A DNA stretch of 43,727 nt from Methanobacterium sp. GTDB lineage: Archaea; Methanobacteriota; Methanobacteria; Methanobacteriales; Methanobacteriaceae. The notes under the pieces are model-generated. The model was not told the DNA's origin. It searched no databases and saw only the letters and a list, made by a program, of their open reading frames with translations. How positions within the stretch are numbered: the stretch's first letter is position 1; each line of letters opens with the position of its first letter. Location: positions 1-43,727 of the forward strand of contig DUPR01000054.1 in the NCBI GenBank assembly GCA_012838205.1. Reading direction: 5' to 3'. This document shows, piece by piece, positions 27,015-36,641 of this stretch. A program made the translations under genes and the position numbers.

Positions 27015-27797
27015 ATGCCGGAACTACCCAGTGTTGAAATTTTTAAACGCTATTTTGATGAACATGCCCTTAACCAACTGATAAAAAAGGTGGATGTGAA
27101 AAGTCCTAAGCTGGTGGTTTACAATAACCATGAAAAGTTAGAAAAAACTCTGGAGGGCCACAAGTTCGTTTCCAGCCAGAGATACGGGAAATACTTATTT
27201 TCTCAGTTGGATAATGACTTACATCTTATCATGCATTTTGGAATGACCGGCTACTTACATTACAGCCATAAAAATGAGGACACCTCCCCGTATCCCCGAT
27301 TAAAAATAGATTTTTCCAATGGTAATCACTTGGCCTTTGATGATGCACGTAAATTCGGTAAACTGGGCATAACCACTGACCCTGATGAATTCATTAAGTT
27401 GAAAAAATTGGGACCAGATGCTCTCCAAGTGGAACTGGAAGAATTTCAGAAAATTTTCAAGGGAAGGAAAGGGATGATAAAACCATTGCTGCTGAATCAG
27501 AACCTTGTAGCAGGTATTGGTAATCTTTACGCTGATGAAATATTATACCAAACAGCTATCCATCCAATGACTGGTGCTGACCAGTTAGATAACCGTCAAT
27601 GGGAAGACCTTTTTTTGAATATGAGAAAAGTACTAGAGATAGCCATAAAATATCAAGATCAACCTGATTCATTACCTGATTCCTATTTATTACCTCATCG
27701 TCATAAGGGGGGATGTTGTACAGAAGGTGGAAGTTTAGAAGTTATTAAAGTTGGAGGTCGTACCACCTTCTTCTGTCCTGGTAGGCAGAAAATATGA
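27015..27797 (+). CDS. Fpg/Nei family DNA glycosylase with altered zinc finger
   Basis: Starts MPELPSVE, giving the catalytic Pro2/Glu3 of base-excision glycosylases, so ATG 27015 is certain and the in-frame GTG 27006 is rejected. A conserved Lys in SSQRYGKYLF and the helix-2-turn-helix LNQNLVAGIGNLYADEILY follow. The C-terminal finger keeps VGGRTTFFCP, but CxxC pairs read CCTEG and CPGRQ, losing the second Cys of each. It may be a zinc-poor finger. It removes oxidised bases (8-oxoG or pyrimidines, unknown which). 260 aa. Confidence 0.9.
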   Translation: MPELPSVEIFKRYFDEHALNQLIKKVDVKSPKLVVYNNHEKLEKTLEGHKFVSSQRYGKYLFSQLDNDLHLIMHFGMTGYLHYSHKNEDTSPYPRLKIDFSNGNHLAFDDARKFGKLGITTDPDEFIKLKKLGPDALQVELEEFQKIFKGRKGMIKPLLLNQNLVAGIGNLYADEILYQTAIHPMTGADQLDNRQWEDLFLNMRKVLEIAIKYQDQPDSLPDSYLLPHRHKGGCCTEGGSLEVIKVGGRTTFFCPGRQKI

Positions 27798-27942
27798 TAA
27801 TTAATTCCTCACTTACCCATCTATTTATGCAGAAAAAATGGATCGGTGGTGAGAATCTAATTAAATTTCCCAAAATTTTATAGGATCGAAGATAGATCAT
27901 CTAATATTAATAATCACTTATTCACAAATGAGGAAAAGGAAA

Positions 27943-28296
27943 ATGATTAAAAAATGTTCGCTGACAATGTTGATGGCTTTAATGGTTTTGATGGTTGTAG
28001 TTTCAGGTTGTACTGAAAAAAACAACACCACCAACACTACTACTAGCATCTCCAATCAAACATCCCCTAACACTAACAACAATAACAGTAATATTATATC
28101 TGCTGAAGAAGCTAAAACCATAGCCCAAGGATTTGTGGAAGAACCAGGAGTAACTGCAGAAACCCCCACACTCACCACTGTGGATGGTAGGCAAATATAT
28201 GTTGTTCCCCTTTACCAAAACGGAAATATTGTTGGTGAGATAGAAATAGATGCAGTAACTGGAGAAAACATAGGCGGAGCTGGTGGAGCTCCTTAA
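27943..28296 (+). CDS. lipoprotein with PepSY-like domain, 117 aa
   Basis: The signal peptide MLMALMVLMVVVSGC ends in a lipobox Cys. An Asn/Thr-rich, sequon-rich linker (about 35 residues) leads to a PepSY-like domain: SAEEAKTIAQGFVEE, GRQIYVVPLYQNGNIVGEIEIDAVTGENIGG. Such domains often inhibit peptidases or bind surface partners. GAGGAAAAGG precedes ATG 27943, so ATG 27928 is less likely. It is membrane-anchored and outward facing. Confidence 0.8.
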   Translation: MIKKCSLTMLMALMVLMVVVSGCTEKNNTTNTTTSISNQTSPNTNNNNSNIISAEEAKTIAQGFVEEPGVTAETPTLTTVDGRQIYVVPLYQNGNIVGEIEIDAVTGENIGGAGGAP

Positions 28297-28457
28297 ACCC
28301 TTTATTTCCCATAAAATTTGGATATTTGAAGATTTATTAGATAAAATAATAGAATTTTAAAGAATTAGACAAAATAATATATAATTTTTTTTAAAATACC
28401 ATTTAAAATAGGTCGTTTTTTTATAAAATTAAAAGTAAAACTGGTGAAAAAGAGGTT

Positions 28458-29339
28458 TTACCAACCTCTGTCTTGGAGTCTTTCTGATTCTGGAATTTGA
28501 CTGATTTCCAATCCCGGCATAGCCTTACCTAAGTCTCTGGAAACCTCGGCAATAATTTCAGCATCCTGGTAATGGGCGGTTGCTTCGGTGATGGCTTTAG
28601 CCACGACTACTGGGTTTTCGGATTTGAATATTCCACTACCCACAAAAACTCCATCTGCTCCGAGTTGCATCATTAATGCAGCGTCGGCTGGTGTTGCCAC
28701 TCCTCCAGCTGCGAGGTTCAGCACTGGTATTCTGCCCTGTTTCTGGGTTTCTTTTACCAGATAAAACTGGGCTTCTTCTTGGCGAGCCACAGCCCATAAT
28801 TCTTCTTCAGTTTTGTCTTTGAGTTCTCTGATGGTTCCCTGGATCATACGCATGTGTCGGACAGCTTCAACCACGTTACCAGTGCCAGCTTCTCCTTTGG
28901 TCCTGATCATGGCTGCACCTTCGTCTATCCTGCGGAGAGCTTCACCGAGATTCCTGGCCCCACATACAAATGGAATGGAGAACTTCTTCTTATCAATATG
29001 ATATTTTTCATCAGCAGGTGTCAGCACCTCACTTTCATCAATCATGTCAACACCCAGTGATTCCAGGACTTGAGCTTCCACAAAGTGGCCGATTCGTACT
29101 TTGGCCATTACTGGAATGCTTACCGCATCAATGATCTCGGTGACTTTACTAGGATCAGCCATTCTAGCCACACCACCAGAAGCTCTGATATCTGCTGGGA
29201 CTTTCTCCAAGGCCATTACTGATACGGCTCCAGCTTCTTCAGCTATTTGTGCTTGTTCTGCGTTAACCACATCCATGATCACTCCGCCCTTGGTCATCTT
29301 AGCGAAATCCTTTTTCAATAGTTTGGTTCCATGTAGCAT
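28458..29339 (-). CDS. pdxS: pyridoxal 5'-phosphate synthase subunit PdxS
   Basis: Builds PLP from ribose 5-phosphate, glyceraldehyde 3-phosphate and ammonia. Family hallmarks are [68 protein letters not shown] and [30 protein letters not shown]. 293 aa is normal. The glutaminase partner PdxT is not adjacent. GGAGG precedes ATG 29339. An inverted repeat surrounds its TATA box (see 29408). Confidence 0.96.
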   Translation of the reverse strand: MLHGTKLLKKDFAKMTKGGVIMDVVNAEQAQIAEEAGAVSVMALEKVPADIRASGGVARMADPSKVTEIIDAVSIPVMAKVRIGHFVEAQVLESLGVDMIDESEVLTPADEKYHIDKKKFSIPFVCGARNLGEALRRIDEGAAMIRTKGEAGTGNVVEAVRHMRMIQGTIRELKDKTEEELWAVARQEEAQFYLVKETQKQGRIPVLNLAAGGVATPADAALMMQLGADGVFVGSGIFKSENPVVVAKAITEATAHYQDAEIIAEVSRDLGKAMPGLEISQIPESERLQDRGW

Positions 29340-29407
29340 TTAGTTTCCTCCATTATAGGTTATACAGTAATTCTAGAAGTACCAAAAACATTCAAACCAG
29401 TGCAACT

Positions 29408-29443
29408 CCCCATAAATATAATTGTACATGTTTTGTTATGGGG
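29408..29443 (-). promoter_or_regulatory. pdxS promoter: TATA box flanked by an inverted repeat
   Basis: CCCCATAA (29408-29415) and TTATGGGG (29436-29443) are perfect complements with 20 nt between. The minus-strand TATA (about 29414-29421) touches the first arm, about 75 nt before ATG. This layout suits a repressor that blocks TBP. Confidence 0.6.
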
Positions 29444-29606
29444 AATTTATTTATTCAATATTTTTAGTGTACATAATTGAATTTTCCCTCTGGGTTATTA
29501 ATAATTTATGTACCACCCAGATTGGAAGTGGAGAACCTTATAATCATGAAATACATAACTAATAATTAATTATCAATTTTATTTAAGTTTTTAATGGGGC
29601 TTGGAA

Positions 29607-30110
29607 ATGGAAAATCCTGATGAAAGAATCTTAGTTATAGAAAAACTTAGGAATTATAAGTTATTTTTAGAAAAAAATGGGCCAAAACTCTCAGAAGATC
29701 TTCAGAAGTATTATCATCAGGATAGCGAAAAGAATGTGTCTAGTATTGAGGGTTTTCCTAAAGGTGAAGGTCCGAGGAAAGTGGATTACATTTGTTATGA
29801 TAATCCCTATGAAGCTTATCTTAATGCCCAGATCCAAGTGAGTGATGCTCTTTTACCAATTTTAGAACAGCATATTGCTTTTCTTGAGGATGATGAAGAT
29901 ATTGACTTGGTTCTTGAATCTTTTGAGCATAGTGTTTATCAAGTTAAAAAACAGACCTTTTCTGATGTTGATGATTGGGAACAACTCTTGGATCATTTGT
30001 CTGAAGACAGATTGGAAGAAATTAAAAATAATCCCCGAGGACATGGGGATCTCTTGATTAAGGAACTCATTTGGATCAGGAACTACGAAGAAAAATGGAT
30101 GAAAAAATGA
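29607..30110 (+). CDS. hypothetical protein, 167 aa
   Basis: An acidic, mostly helical, soluble protein. It begins MENPDERILVIEKLRNYKLFLEKNG, has a central DYICYDNPYEAYLNAQ segment and ends in basic residues. I recognise no family. ATG 29607 has GGGG at 29596-29599. TTG 29601 is an alternative start. It is probably monocistronic. Confidence 0.65.
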   Translation: MENPDERILVIEKLRNYKLFLEKNGPKLSEDLQKYYHQDSEKNVSSIEGFPKGEGPRKVDYICYDNPYEAYLNAQIQVSDALLPILEQHIAFLEDDEDIDLVLESFEHSVYQVKKQTFSDVDDWEQLLDHLSEDRLEEIKNNPRGHGDLLIKELIWIRNYEEKWMKK

Positions 30111-30478
30111 CTCACACTAGTTAAATCTGTTGGAATCCTTTTTCTAGATAAAGATGATTTTTGCAAAATTGTTGGTTAATAATTCTATTAATTTTGTAAG
30201 TATTGTAATTAACTGTAATGCCTAGTACTGACATACAGTATGGATCATCAGGTCCATCAAAAAAAAAGTCTGATTAATATCTGATTAGCTAGATCTGATT
30301 CTGATCCCATCAATGGTAGTGGCAGATTGAGTAATAAGTTAATGAATAAATAGTAGTTCGTAATACTTTTTACCCGATTTTTATTTATAATTGGGATTAT
30401 TAATATACAAAAAAGATAAACAACCCAAAAAATAATGTTACCAAAAAACTACCAAAAACAATTTTCAGAAGTGATGGT
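30111..30478. other. 368-nt spacer, short repeats only
   Basis: No gene is seen. ATGGA...TCCAT (about 30239-30257) forms a weak hairpin, and TCTGATT occurs three times (30269, 30280, 30294). They may be remnants of regulatory sites, but nothing firmer is supported. Confidence 0.4.
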
Positions 30479-30964
30479 ATGGCCCTTAAAGAAGCTGAAA
30501 TGTTCTACAAACAAGCTATGGAATTTTTAAACCAGGGAAACATTAGTAAATCAATCGAATTTTTTGATAGTGCGACAAACATTGATAATAACTATGTTTC
30601 AGCTTGGAATGATAAAGGAGTGGCTCTAATGGAGCTTGGAAAATTTCAAGACGCACTTAAATGTTTTGAACAAGTTATAAGGTTGGAACCCAGCGATAAC
30701 ATGGCCTGGTACAACCGTGGATATGTACTGCTGATTTTAGAGGAATATCAAGAAGCAGTAAACACCTTTGACCTATTTCTGGGAAGACAATCCCCCAAGG
30801 ATGACTTTTATAAATACGCATTATATATGAAAGCTAAGGGCTTGTATTGCCTTAAAGAATATGATCAATCTTTAAACACAGCTAAAAAGGCTCTTAAAAA
30901 GGATAAAACTTTCAAAGAAGCCCGGGAACTTATGATTTTAATTGAAAATGAAAAAGTCAAATAA
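30479..30964 (+). CDS. TPR-repeat protein, 161 aa
   Basis: Three to four tetratricopeptide repeats: ALKEAEMFYKQAMEFLNQGN, YVSAWNDKGVALMELGKFQD, NMAWYNRGYVLLILEEYQEA and a last YALYMKAKGLYCLKEYDQ. It is soluble, with no signal peptide. TPRs bind other proteins, and the partner is unknown. GTGATGG precedes ATG 30479. The pterin dehydratase follows 46 nt later. Confidence 0.9.
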   Translation: MALKEAEMFYKQAMEFLNQGNISKSIEFFDSATNIDNNYVSAWNDKGVALMELGKFQDALKCFEQVIRLEPSDNMAWYNRGYVLLILEEYQEAVNTFDLFLGRQSPKDDFYKYALYMKAKGLYCLKEYDQSLNTAKKALKKDKTFKEARELMILIENEKVK

Positions 30965-31010
30965 AAATTACCAACAAGTATGATAGAAAAAAAGTTTAGT
31001 GAGTGATTTT

Positions 31011-31304
31011 ATGGATGTTCCAGAACTTCTGAGTCCATCAGAAATAAAAAATAGGGCAAATAACCTTAAAAACTGGTCTGTTCTTGAAGAACACTCTCTG
31101 GTAGCAGTTTTCGAATTTCCAGATTTCACACACGCACTTGAATTCACAGTTAAAGCTGGTTTAATAGCAGAAGAAATGCAACATCACCCTGAAATAAATC
31201 TATCATGGGGAAAAGTGGCTTTAGAGATAACCACCAATGATCGTGGTGGTTTAACAGAACTGGACTTTTTATATGCCAAAAAAATTAATGACTTACTCTT
31301 ATAA
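31011..31304 (+). CDS. pterin-4a-carbinolamine dehydratase family protein
   Basis: Carries the family motif QHHPEINLSWGKVALEITTNDRGGLTELD with the His pair and Trp/Asp of the active site. At 97 aa it is normal. Bacterial relatives dehydrate 4a-hydroxytetrahydrobiopterin, but methanogens lack the matching hydroxylases, so a role with another pterin such as methanopterin is possible (inference). GTGAGTGAT precedes ATG 31011. GTG 30999 is an alternative start. Confidence 0.9.
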   Translation: MDVPELLSPSEIKNRANNLKNWSVLEEHSLVAVFEFPDFTHALEFTVKAGLIAEEMQHHPEINLSWGKVALEITTNDRGGLTELDFLYAKKINDLLL

Positions 31305-31363
31305 AAAGTATCCCACCCCCTTATTTTTTTGAACAGTTACACTTGAAATGTATGTCCACAATG

Positions 31364-31376
31364 GTGATCTGATCAC
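31364..31376. promoter_or_regulatory. perfect palindrome between convergent genes
   Basis: GTGATC-T-GATCAC (31364-31376) lies in a patch that is GC-richer than its AT-rich surroundings. Its location between two gene ends argues against a promoter operator, so it may instead be a remnant or protein-binding site. Confidence 0.35.
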
Positions 31377-31524
31377 ATGCCGACGGTGTGCATTTAACCA
31401 GACCCCTACCTATTTTTAAAAAAATGAAAAAATGAGTATATGAAACGTTCAATGAGTGGAATATTACAAAAATATAATCCAAACTAAGAGATATACAATT
31501 AAAAACCATGCGCAACTATTGTAA

Positions 31525-32658
31525 CTAATTATTATCGGATTGAATCAAGTTTTCTAATCGTTTGATCGCCTGATACTTGTCTTTTTTCTCTAATTTAGCT
31601 TCTTCTAATGAATCTTTAATTGTCTGGATTGAATGGTCATATACTTCCCGGTCCACAGGGTAGGGAAAACCATCTTTACCTCCGTGGGTGAAACTGTATT
31701 TAACTGGATCATTCCAGCTGGGACTGTCACCATAAACCAGATCAGAAATAAGGGCTAATGCACGTATCTTCTTAGGACCCATGCCTTTTAATGATATTAA
31801 TTCTTCATAACTGTCGGGTTGCAGTTCCCATGCATTTTTAAGTACTTCAAATTCACGAGGAGATAGATCAGTATCCAGAACTGGATGGTGGCTGGGTAAT
31901 GTTAGTTCTGGGCAGAAATTATCCAGACTTGCCTGTTTTAGGTCAATGTGAGGCTTTTTTGAGAAGTATTTCCAGAGGTGATCAGGGTTATCCAGAATCA
32001 GATCCAGACTGGTTTGTTGGGCATCAAAACTCAAAGGAGAAGTCATATCCAAGCTTTTTTTCTCTTGAATATCACAACATATCCCATTATGAGGTTCGTT
32101 AAGGTAGTCTTCAACTGAATCAGAGAGCCAATGATAACGTCGAGCATATCTAGTGGATTTATTCATTCCTTGCTGCACAACAGCCCACCCGCCTTTTTCA
32201 GTTAAAAAGAAAACATGATGATAAAGCTGGTAACCATCCTGTATACATGAATTATCGATCTTGGCGGATATTTTACTGGAATATGCCAGTTCATCCAGTT
32301 TTTTTTCAGATAAGGAAAAAATTTCACCTATATCCTGGATTTCATGGGGTGTTTGGCGTGAAGCACGGCCCTTACCACCGGCAACAAGAATACCATGTAC
32401 TTCCGGATTTATAGCAGTTTTTAAAGCACCACACGTTGTGGTGGTTGTTCCGGAACTATGCCAGTCAAATCCCAATACACAAGAAAACGCCTGAAACCAG
32501 TGCGGGTCAGAAATTCTGTGTAAAAATTCATTCAACCCATATTCCAATATTACAGCCTCAGCAACAGCACCAGCCAGCTTCACCATTCTCTGAAAAAGCC
32601 ACCGTGGTGCTTTGCCCCCATGAAGAGGAAGGTTGGATATTCCACTTCTATGACTCAT
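31525..32658 (-). CDS. DUF763 family protein, 377 aa
   Basis: Begins MSHRSGISNLPLHGGKAPRWLFQRM, the DUF763 opening. A central region reads GTTTTTCGALKTAINPEVHGI and GGKGRASRQTP, and a helix-hairpin-helix-like segment (YEELISLKGMGPKKIRALALI, about residues 285-305) suggests DNA contact. Nucleic-acid processing is an inference. ATG 32658 has GGAG just 1 nt upstream and no other in-frame start nearby, so initiation may be unusual. Confidence 0.88.
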   Translation of the reverse strand: MSHRSGISNLPLHGGKAPRWLFQRMVKLAGAVAEAVILEYGLNEFLHRISDPHWFQAFSCVLGFDWHSSGTTTTTCGALKTAINPEVHGILVAGGKGRASRQTPHEIQDIGEIFSLSEKKLDELAYSSKISAKIDNSCIQDGYQLYHHVFFLTEKGGWAVVQQGMNKSTRYARRYHWLSDSVEDYLNEPHNGICCDIQEKKSLDMTSPLSFDAQQTSLDLILDNPDHLWKYFSKKPHIDLKQASLDNFCPELTLPSHHPVLDTDLSPREFEVLKNAWELQPDSYEELISLKGMGPKKIRALALISDLVYGDSPSWNDPVKYSFTHGGKDGFPYPVDREVYDHSIQTIKDSLEEAKLEKKDKYQAIKRLENLIQSDNN

Positions 32659-32750
32659 GCTCCTATATTTTGGGTTTTAGAATAATATTTTTAGGTAAGA
32701 GCATCAGAGAAGTATTAAAAAAAATAATGATTAAAAATCCAGGAACCTAG

Positions 32751-34514
32751 CTAAGCATCCCTTTGAATATTTTCATCAATAATTCTATCTAATTCCTCTA
32801 AAATGAATTGGTTATGGTCATGGAAGAAATATTTTTTGATATTTTTCTGATATTCATCTAGACGGGAGAGGAATCGTTCGATATCTTCCCTTTCCAGTTC
32901 TTCATGAAATTCACCATATCCCAACCGTTCCAGATAAATAGCATTTAAAATCTGCTCAAACTGTTTTTTCACAGGAACACTTAAAACTGGTTTTCCAAGG
33001 TACAAAGCCTCACTTATAAGGGTGAATCCACCATTAGATATCACAGCCCGGGCTTGAGCCATGTCCTGAAAAAAATCATCCTCATTGAAGGTTTTAAACA
33101 CTATATTTTTATCTTTTTCATCCCGGTGGAATCCATAAACCACAAATTCATCATCCAATTGGTTTAGAATCTCCAGTAACCGAAGGTTAGAGTCACTAGT
33201 CTGGTAAACCAGCACATGCTCCCCCTTATTAGGTTTAAGATCCATTATCTCATCACGCAGGACTGGAGAGAAATATGTGGCTTTTTTTGGATTTTTTAAA
33301 GGAGGATAAAAATAACTGGTAATTAAATAACGAGTAGGGAGTTGTATGAATGATTTTACCACGCTTTCAGCGGCTAATCTGTCTTTACGATATTTTTTAG
33401 GCACTTCTAGCTCGGCTTGGGTTAAAACATGCATGTTATCAATGCTTATCAGGGGCAGGCGAAGGATTTTGGATAACAAGTTTGAATAAAATTCAAAATC
33501 AGAAATGATGATCTCAGGTTTCACTGCCTTGGCCACGCTGTACATATTGCGTAGGCTCTTTTTCAGATCTCCAGGCAGGTCTTTCATCCCCTTAACAAAA
33601 GTTTTCATGTTTTGAACTGTATTATTCTCATACACTGTGTTAAATCCACCAATCTCATAAACATTGTCAAAATATGTGGAAAGATAATCATAAGCACGGT
33701 CAGAAGCAAATATGTGTACTTCATTGTTCTTGGTCAGATGATTAAGGAGAACTCTAGCCCTTATGGCATGCCCCATCCCTTCCCCACAAACCGAGTAAAG
33801 AATTCTTTTCTGCTCAGGATGTCCAAAGGTGTAATCCAGATCTTCGGCTGAAATATGCTTACCCCGAAACTGGTAGAAAGTGCTTTTAGCATACTTAAAA
33901 GCCACATTACGCAGACCCTCTTCTTGAAGACGCCTGGTGGAAACCAGAAGTTTAGGATTCCTAAGGACTTTGAATTGGCTAATGGAGCCTATGCGTTCAA
34001 TATAGTCGGTGTCCTCTCCAAAATCTAGGTTTTCATCAAACCCTTCCACCTCATCGTGGAGTTTCTTGGTGGTGATAATTCCATAACACCCTGCACCGTG
34101 GGGTTTGATGTTTTCAACTCGTTTCATGAAAAAATTGGCAAAATCATGGGTGATCTTGTTTAAGAAACTGTCACTTAAAGGTGCAATCTGGGTGATGGCA
34201 ATTCCCAGCCCCCTAACTTGAAATTCATCCAGAGACAACTGGAGGTAATCTCTGGTTAGTATCACATCGGAATCCAAAAATAGTAAAAATTCTCCCTGAG
34301 CTACTTCTGCTCCGCGATTACGTCCCACAGCCGGTAACCCCCCTTTGACAACTTTACATCCCCAGTTTTTGGCAATTTCTATGGTGTCATCTTCTGATCC
34401 GGCATCAGCCACTACTACTTCATAGTCGCTGAAATCTTGGCAACGTATACTTTCCAGAAGGGGGGGTAGATAGTATTCTTCATTGAAGGTTGGTATGATT
34501 ATTGAAAGCTTCAT
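32751..34514 (-). CDS. fused glycosyltransferase: GT2 plus MJ1255/GT28-like domain
   Basis: Residues 1-225 are a GT-A fold family 2 transferase (LSIIIPTFNEEYYLPPLL, VVADAGSEDDT, GRNRGAEVAQGEFLLFLDSDV). From about 238 a GT-B domain of the MJ1255/MurG type begins (ILYSVCGEGMGHAIRARVL) and ends with the donor-site AVISNGGFTLISEALYLGKPVLSVP. There is no TM helix. Two transferases in one chain suggest sequential sugar addition to one acceptor, maybe an envelope glycan. AGGTGAAA precedes ATG 34514; GTG 34520 overlaps it. Confidence 0.85.
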   Translation of the reverse strand: MKLSIIIPTFNEEYYLPPLLESIRCQDFSDYEVVVADAGSEDDTIEIAKNWGCKVVKGGLPAVGRNRGAEVAQGEFLLFLDSDVILTRDYLQLSLDEFQVRGLGIAITQIAPLSDSFLNKITHDFANFFMKRVENIKPHGAGCYGIITTKKLHDEVEGFDENLDFGEDTDYIERIGSISQFKVLRNPKLLVSTRRLQEEGLRNVAFKYAKSTFYQFRGKHISAEDLDYTFGHPEQKRILYSVCGEGMGHAIRARVLLNHLTKNNEVHIFASDRAYDYLSTYFDNVYEIGGFNTVYENNTVQNMKTFVKGMKDLPGDLKKSLRNMYSVAKAVKPEIIISDFEFYSNLLSKILRLPLISIDNMHVLTQAELEVPKKYRKDRLAAESVVKSFIQLPTRYLITSYFYPPLKNPKKATYFSPVLRDEIMDLKPNKGEHVLVYQTSDSNLRLLEILNQLDDEFVVYGFHRDEKDKNIVFKTFNEDDFFQDMAQARAVISNGGFTLISEALYLGKPVLSVPVKKQFEQILNAIYLERLGYGEFHEELEREDIERFLSRLDEYQKNIKKYFFHDHNQFILEELDRIIDENIQRDA

Positions 34515-34564
34515 TTTCACCTAAATTTTATTTAGATTTTATATTTAAGATATCTTTCGGAATT

Positions 34565-35575
34565 CTAGAAATAGGAAAAAAAGTTCCAAGTCATGAAAAA
34601 ACCATCAGCACGGCCCTCATATTTATCTAAAAGATCTTCCAATGTTTTTTTATCACTGATGTTGGTATCCATCCTGATCACAGTTTTGTTTCCTTGTTCA
34701 TCTGTGCCTAAAACATTATAACCACTCAGATCAACGGGGGCGAACTGATTTATAACCGTTATCTCACGGTATGAACTGTTATTCCCGGCTAGTTCCAGTC
34801 CAAGGCCGGATAATGCTACTAAAAATATAAGTGCCAGGGGGAGGATTAGTTGCCGGAACTTAAAAGGCTTTTTTACAAAATAAATAATGAATAATAGGCC
34901 TAATCCAATGAGTGAGGGTTGGCTGTACAGCCCCCCATCCACCATTCCAATTAGGGCGACAGTTAAACTAAATGTTAAAAATATCCTGCTAAAATCACTC
35001 CGATCATCTAGAGAGAACAATCCAGTAATGCAAGCAAGGGGTAGGGTGATTAAGATCAGATAAGCCCATGGAATAACATCAGAATACAAACTAGCGCCAG
35101 TGTGAACATGTTCCGGCACCAATCCGCCAATAATACTGGCCAAATGTCCGAAAACTGATTTGAATACATGGGTGTGCATAGGACTGGTTGAGGTGGAAGT
35201 GGGATTAGTGGAGACAAAGATTGTTAAAAGAGGCACTCCATACTTTAAGCGGATGTAAAACTCTATGCAAATACCTACTAAGCAAGTTACTAGTATGATG
35301 ATCAGGGTCAATTTAAAGAATTTCCTCCCATCAGGACTGTAACTGGTAACCTTATCCTTTAATGGTGCTAAAAACTTCCAATTATTGATTAAAGAGTTTA
35401 GTATGAGAAATCCACCCATCATTACCATTAAAAGAACGGCCTTTCCTTCTGATGAGCCAGATAAAAGCGGCCAGGTGATCATGGTTACCAACTGGTCCAG
35501 TGCTGAGGTTACATAAATAAGAAAACCTGCAAATATCAGTATAATTCCTAATAATCCAACTTTATCTATTTTCAC
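34565..35575 (-). CDS. multi-pass membrane protein of unknown function, 336 aa
   Basis: Seven to eight TM helices (for example VGLLGIILIFAGFLIYVTSAL, LTLIIILVTCLVGICIEFYI, IFLTFSLTVALIGMVDGGLYS). A His-rich outer loop has MHTHVFKSVFGHLASIIGG and VPEHVHTG. A C-terminal soluble tail starts near NNSSYREITVINQ. No family is recognised. GTG 35575 follows GGGAGATG. It ends 50 nt before the glycosyltransferase fusion, so the two may form an envelope operon. Confidence 0.7.
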   Translation of the reverse strand: MKIDKVGLLGIILIFAGFLIYVTSALDQLVTMITWPLLSGSSEGKAVLLMVMMGGFLILNSLINNWKFLAPLKDKVTSYSPDGRKFFKLTLIIILVTCLVGICIEFYIRLKYGVPLLTIFVSTNPTSTSTSPMHTHVFKSVFGHLASIIGGLVPEHVHTGASLYSDVIPWAYLILITLPLACITGLFSLDDRSDFSRIFLTFSLTVALIGMVDGGLYSQPSLIGLGLLFIIYFVKKPFKFRQLILPLALIFLVALSGLGLELAGNNSSYREITVINQFAPVDLSGYNVLGTDEQGNKTVIRMDTNISDKKTLEDLLDKYEGRADGFFMTWNFFSYF

Positions 35576-35726
35576 AGCACATCTCCCTTGTTATTAGATT
35601 AGACTGAAATTCCCTATATAAATTTTAATATAAGCAAATTACCCGAATAGGTTTTGAATAAATCGTTAGTTATTTTTTAATGGTTTGTCTAGATTTAACA
35701 GATGATTTATTATATTAACAGTTAAA

Positions 35727-36641
35727 CTATAAACTGACTTCTAACATTCTTTCAACTGCTTTTCTAGCTTTATCTGCAATTTCTTGAGGGATAGTAACCA
35801 GGAATTTTTCTTCTTCCAGAGATTTTTTTACCTTATCCAAGGTGTGTAATTTCATATTTTCACAGATCGCCTCATCTAGTAATGGATAAATAAGTTTATC
35901 TGGATTTTCACGACGGAGTCTTGTTACCATGTCCACTTCTGTTCCTATGAGAAAAGTTTTTTTAGATGAATTAGCCACATGACGGATCATTCCACCAGTG
36001 CTCAGCACATGGTCGGCCAGTTGTTGCACTTCACCATCACACTCTGGATGGACCAATACCTCGGCATCAGGATAATTCTCATGAGAAAATGCAATGTCAG
36101 CCATGTTAAACATTTTATGCACATAACAGTGCCCTTTTTCTGGTATGGGTATTATTTCTTTATCAGTCTGCTCCTGGACAAACCAGGCCAAGTTCATATC
36201 CGGACCAAAAAGTATCTGATCCTCATCCAAGCTTTCAACTACTTTAACTGCGTTGGCTGAAGTGCAGAGGATGTCTGCCTCGGCTTTGGCCTCGGCCATG
36301 GTGTTGACGTATAGCACCACTGCAGCATCAGGATATCTCCTCTTGTATTTGAGTAGTTCTTTTTGGGGGAGCATGTGGGCCATTGGACATTCTGCTTGGG
36401 GTTCAGGAATTAATATTTTTTTGGATGGATTCAAAATAGCTGCAGTTTCTGCCATGAAATCCACACCACAAAAAACAACTAGATCAGCATCTTCAATTTG
36501 GGATGATTCAACACATAACTCCAGGGAATCCCCCAAAAAATCTGCGATTTCCTGTATCTCAGCAGCCTGGTAATTATGAGCCAAAATTACAGCATTCTTA
36601 TCTTTTTTAAGTTTTAAAATCTCTTTCTGCTCTTGGTTCAA
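35727..36641 (-). CDS. nadA: quinolinate synthase NadA
   Basis: Joins iminoaspartate and dihydroxyacetone phosphate to quinolinate in NAD synthesis on a 4Fe-4S cluster. The three cluster Cys are C85 (AECPMAHM), C172 (KGHCYVHKM) and C260 (DEAICENMK). AHNYQ near the N-terminus and CTSANA are family motifs. 304 aa is the archaeal length. The start is TTG 36641 after GGAGAG, which sits in a hairpin loop (see 36642). NadB/NadX and NadC are not adjacent. Confidence 0.95.
   Translation of the reverse strand: MNQEQKEILKLKKDKNAVILAHNYQAAEIQEIADFLGDSLELCVESSQIEDADLVVFCGVDFMAETAAILNPSKKILIPEPQAECPMAHMLPQKELLKYKRRYPDAAVVLYVNTMAEAKAEADILCTSANAVKVVESLDEDQILFGPDMNLAWFVQEQTDKEIIPIPEKGHCYVHKMFNMADIAFSHENYPDAEVLVHPECDGEVQQLADHVLSTGGMIRHVANSSKKTFLIGTEVDMVTRLRRENPDKLIYPLLDEAICENMKLHTLDKVKKSLEEEKFLVTIPQEIADKARKAVERMLEVSL

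Noticed and set aside
31321..31515. 64-aa minus-strand ORF ending CTPSACDQITIVDIHFKCNC
   Set aside because: The Cys-rich end looks coding-like, but the first half is AT-driven and there is no SD. It may be a remnant; not enough to call a gene.
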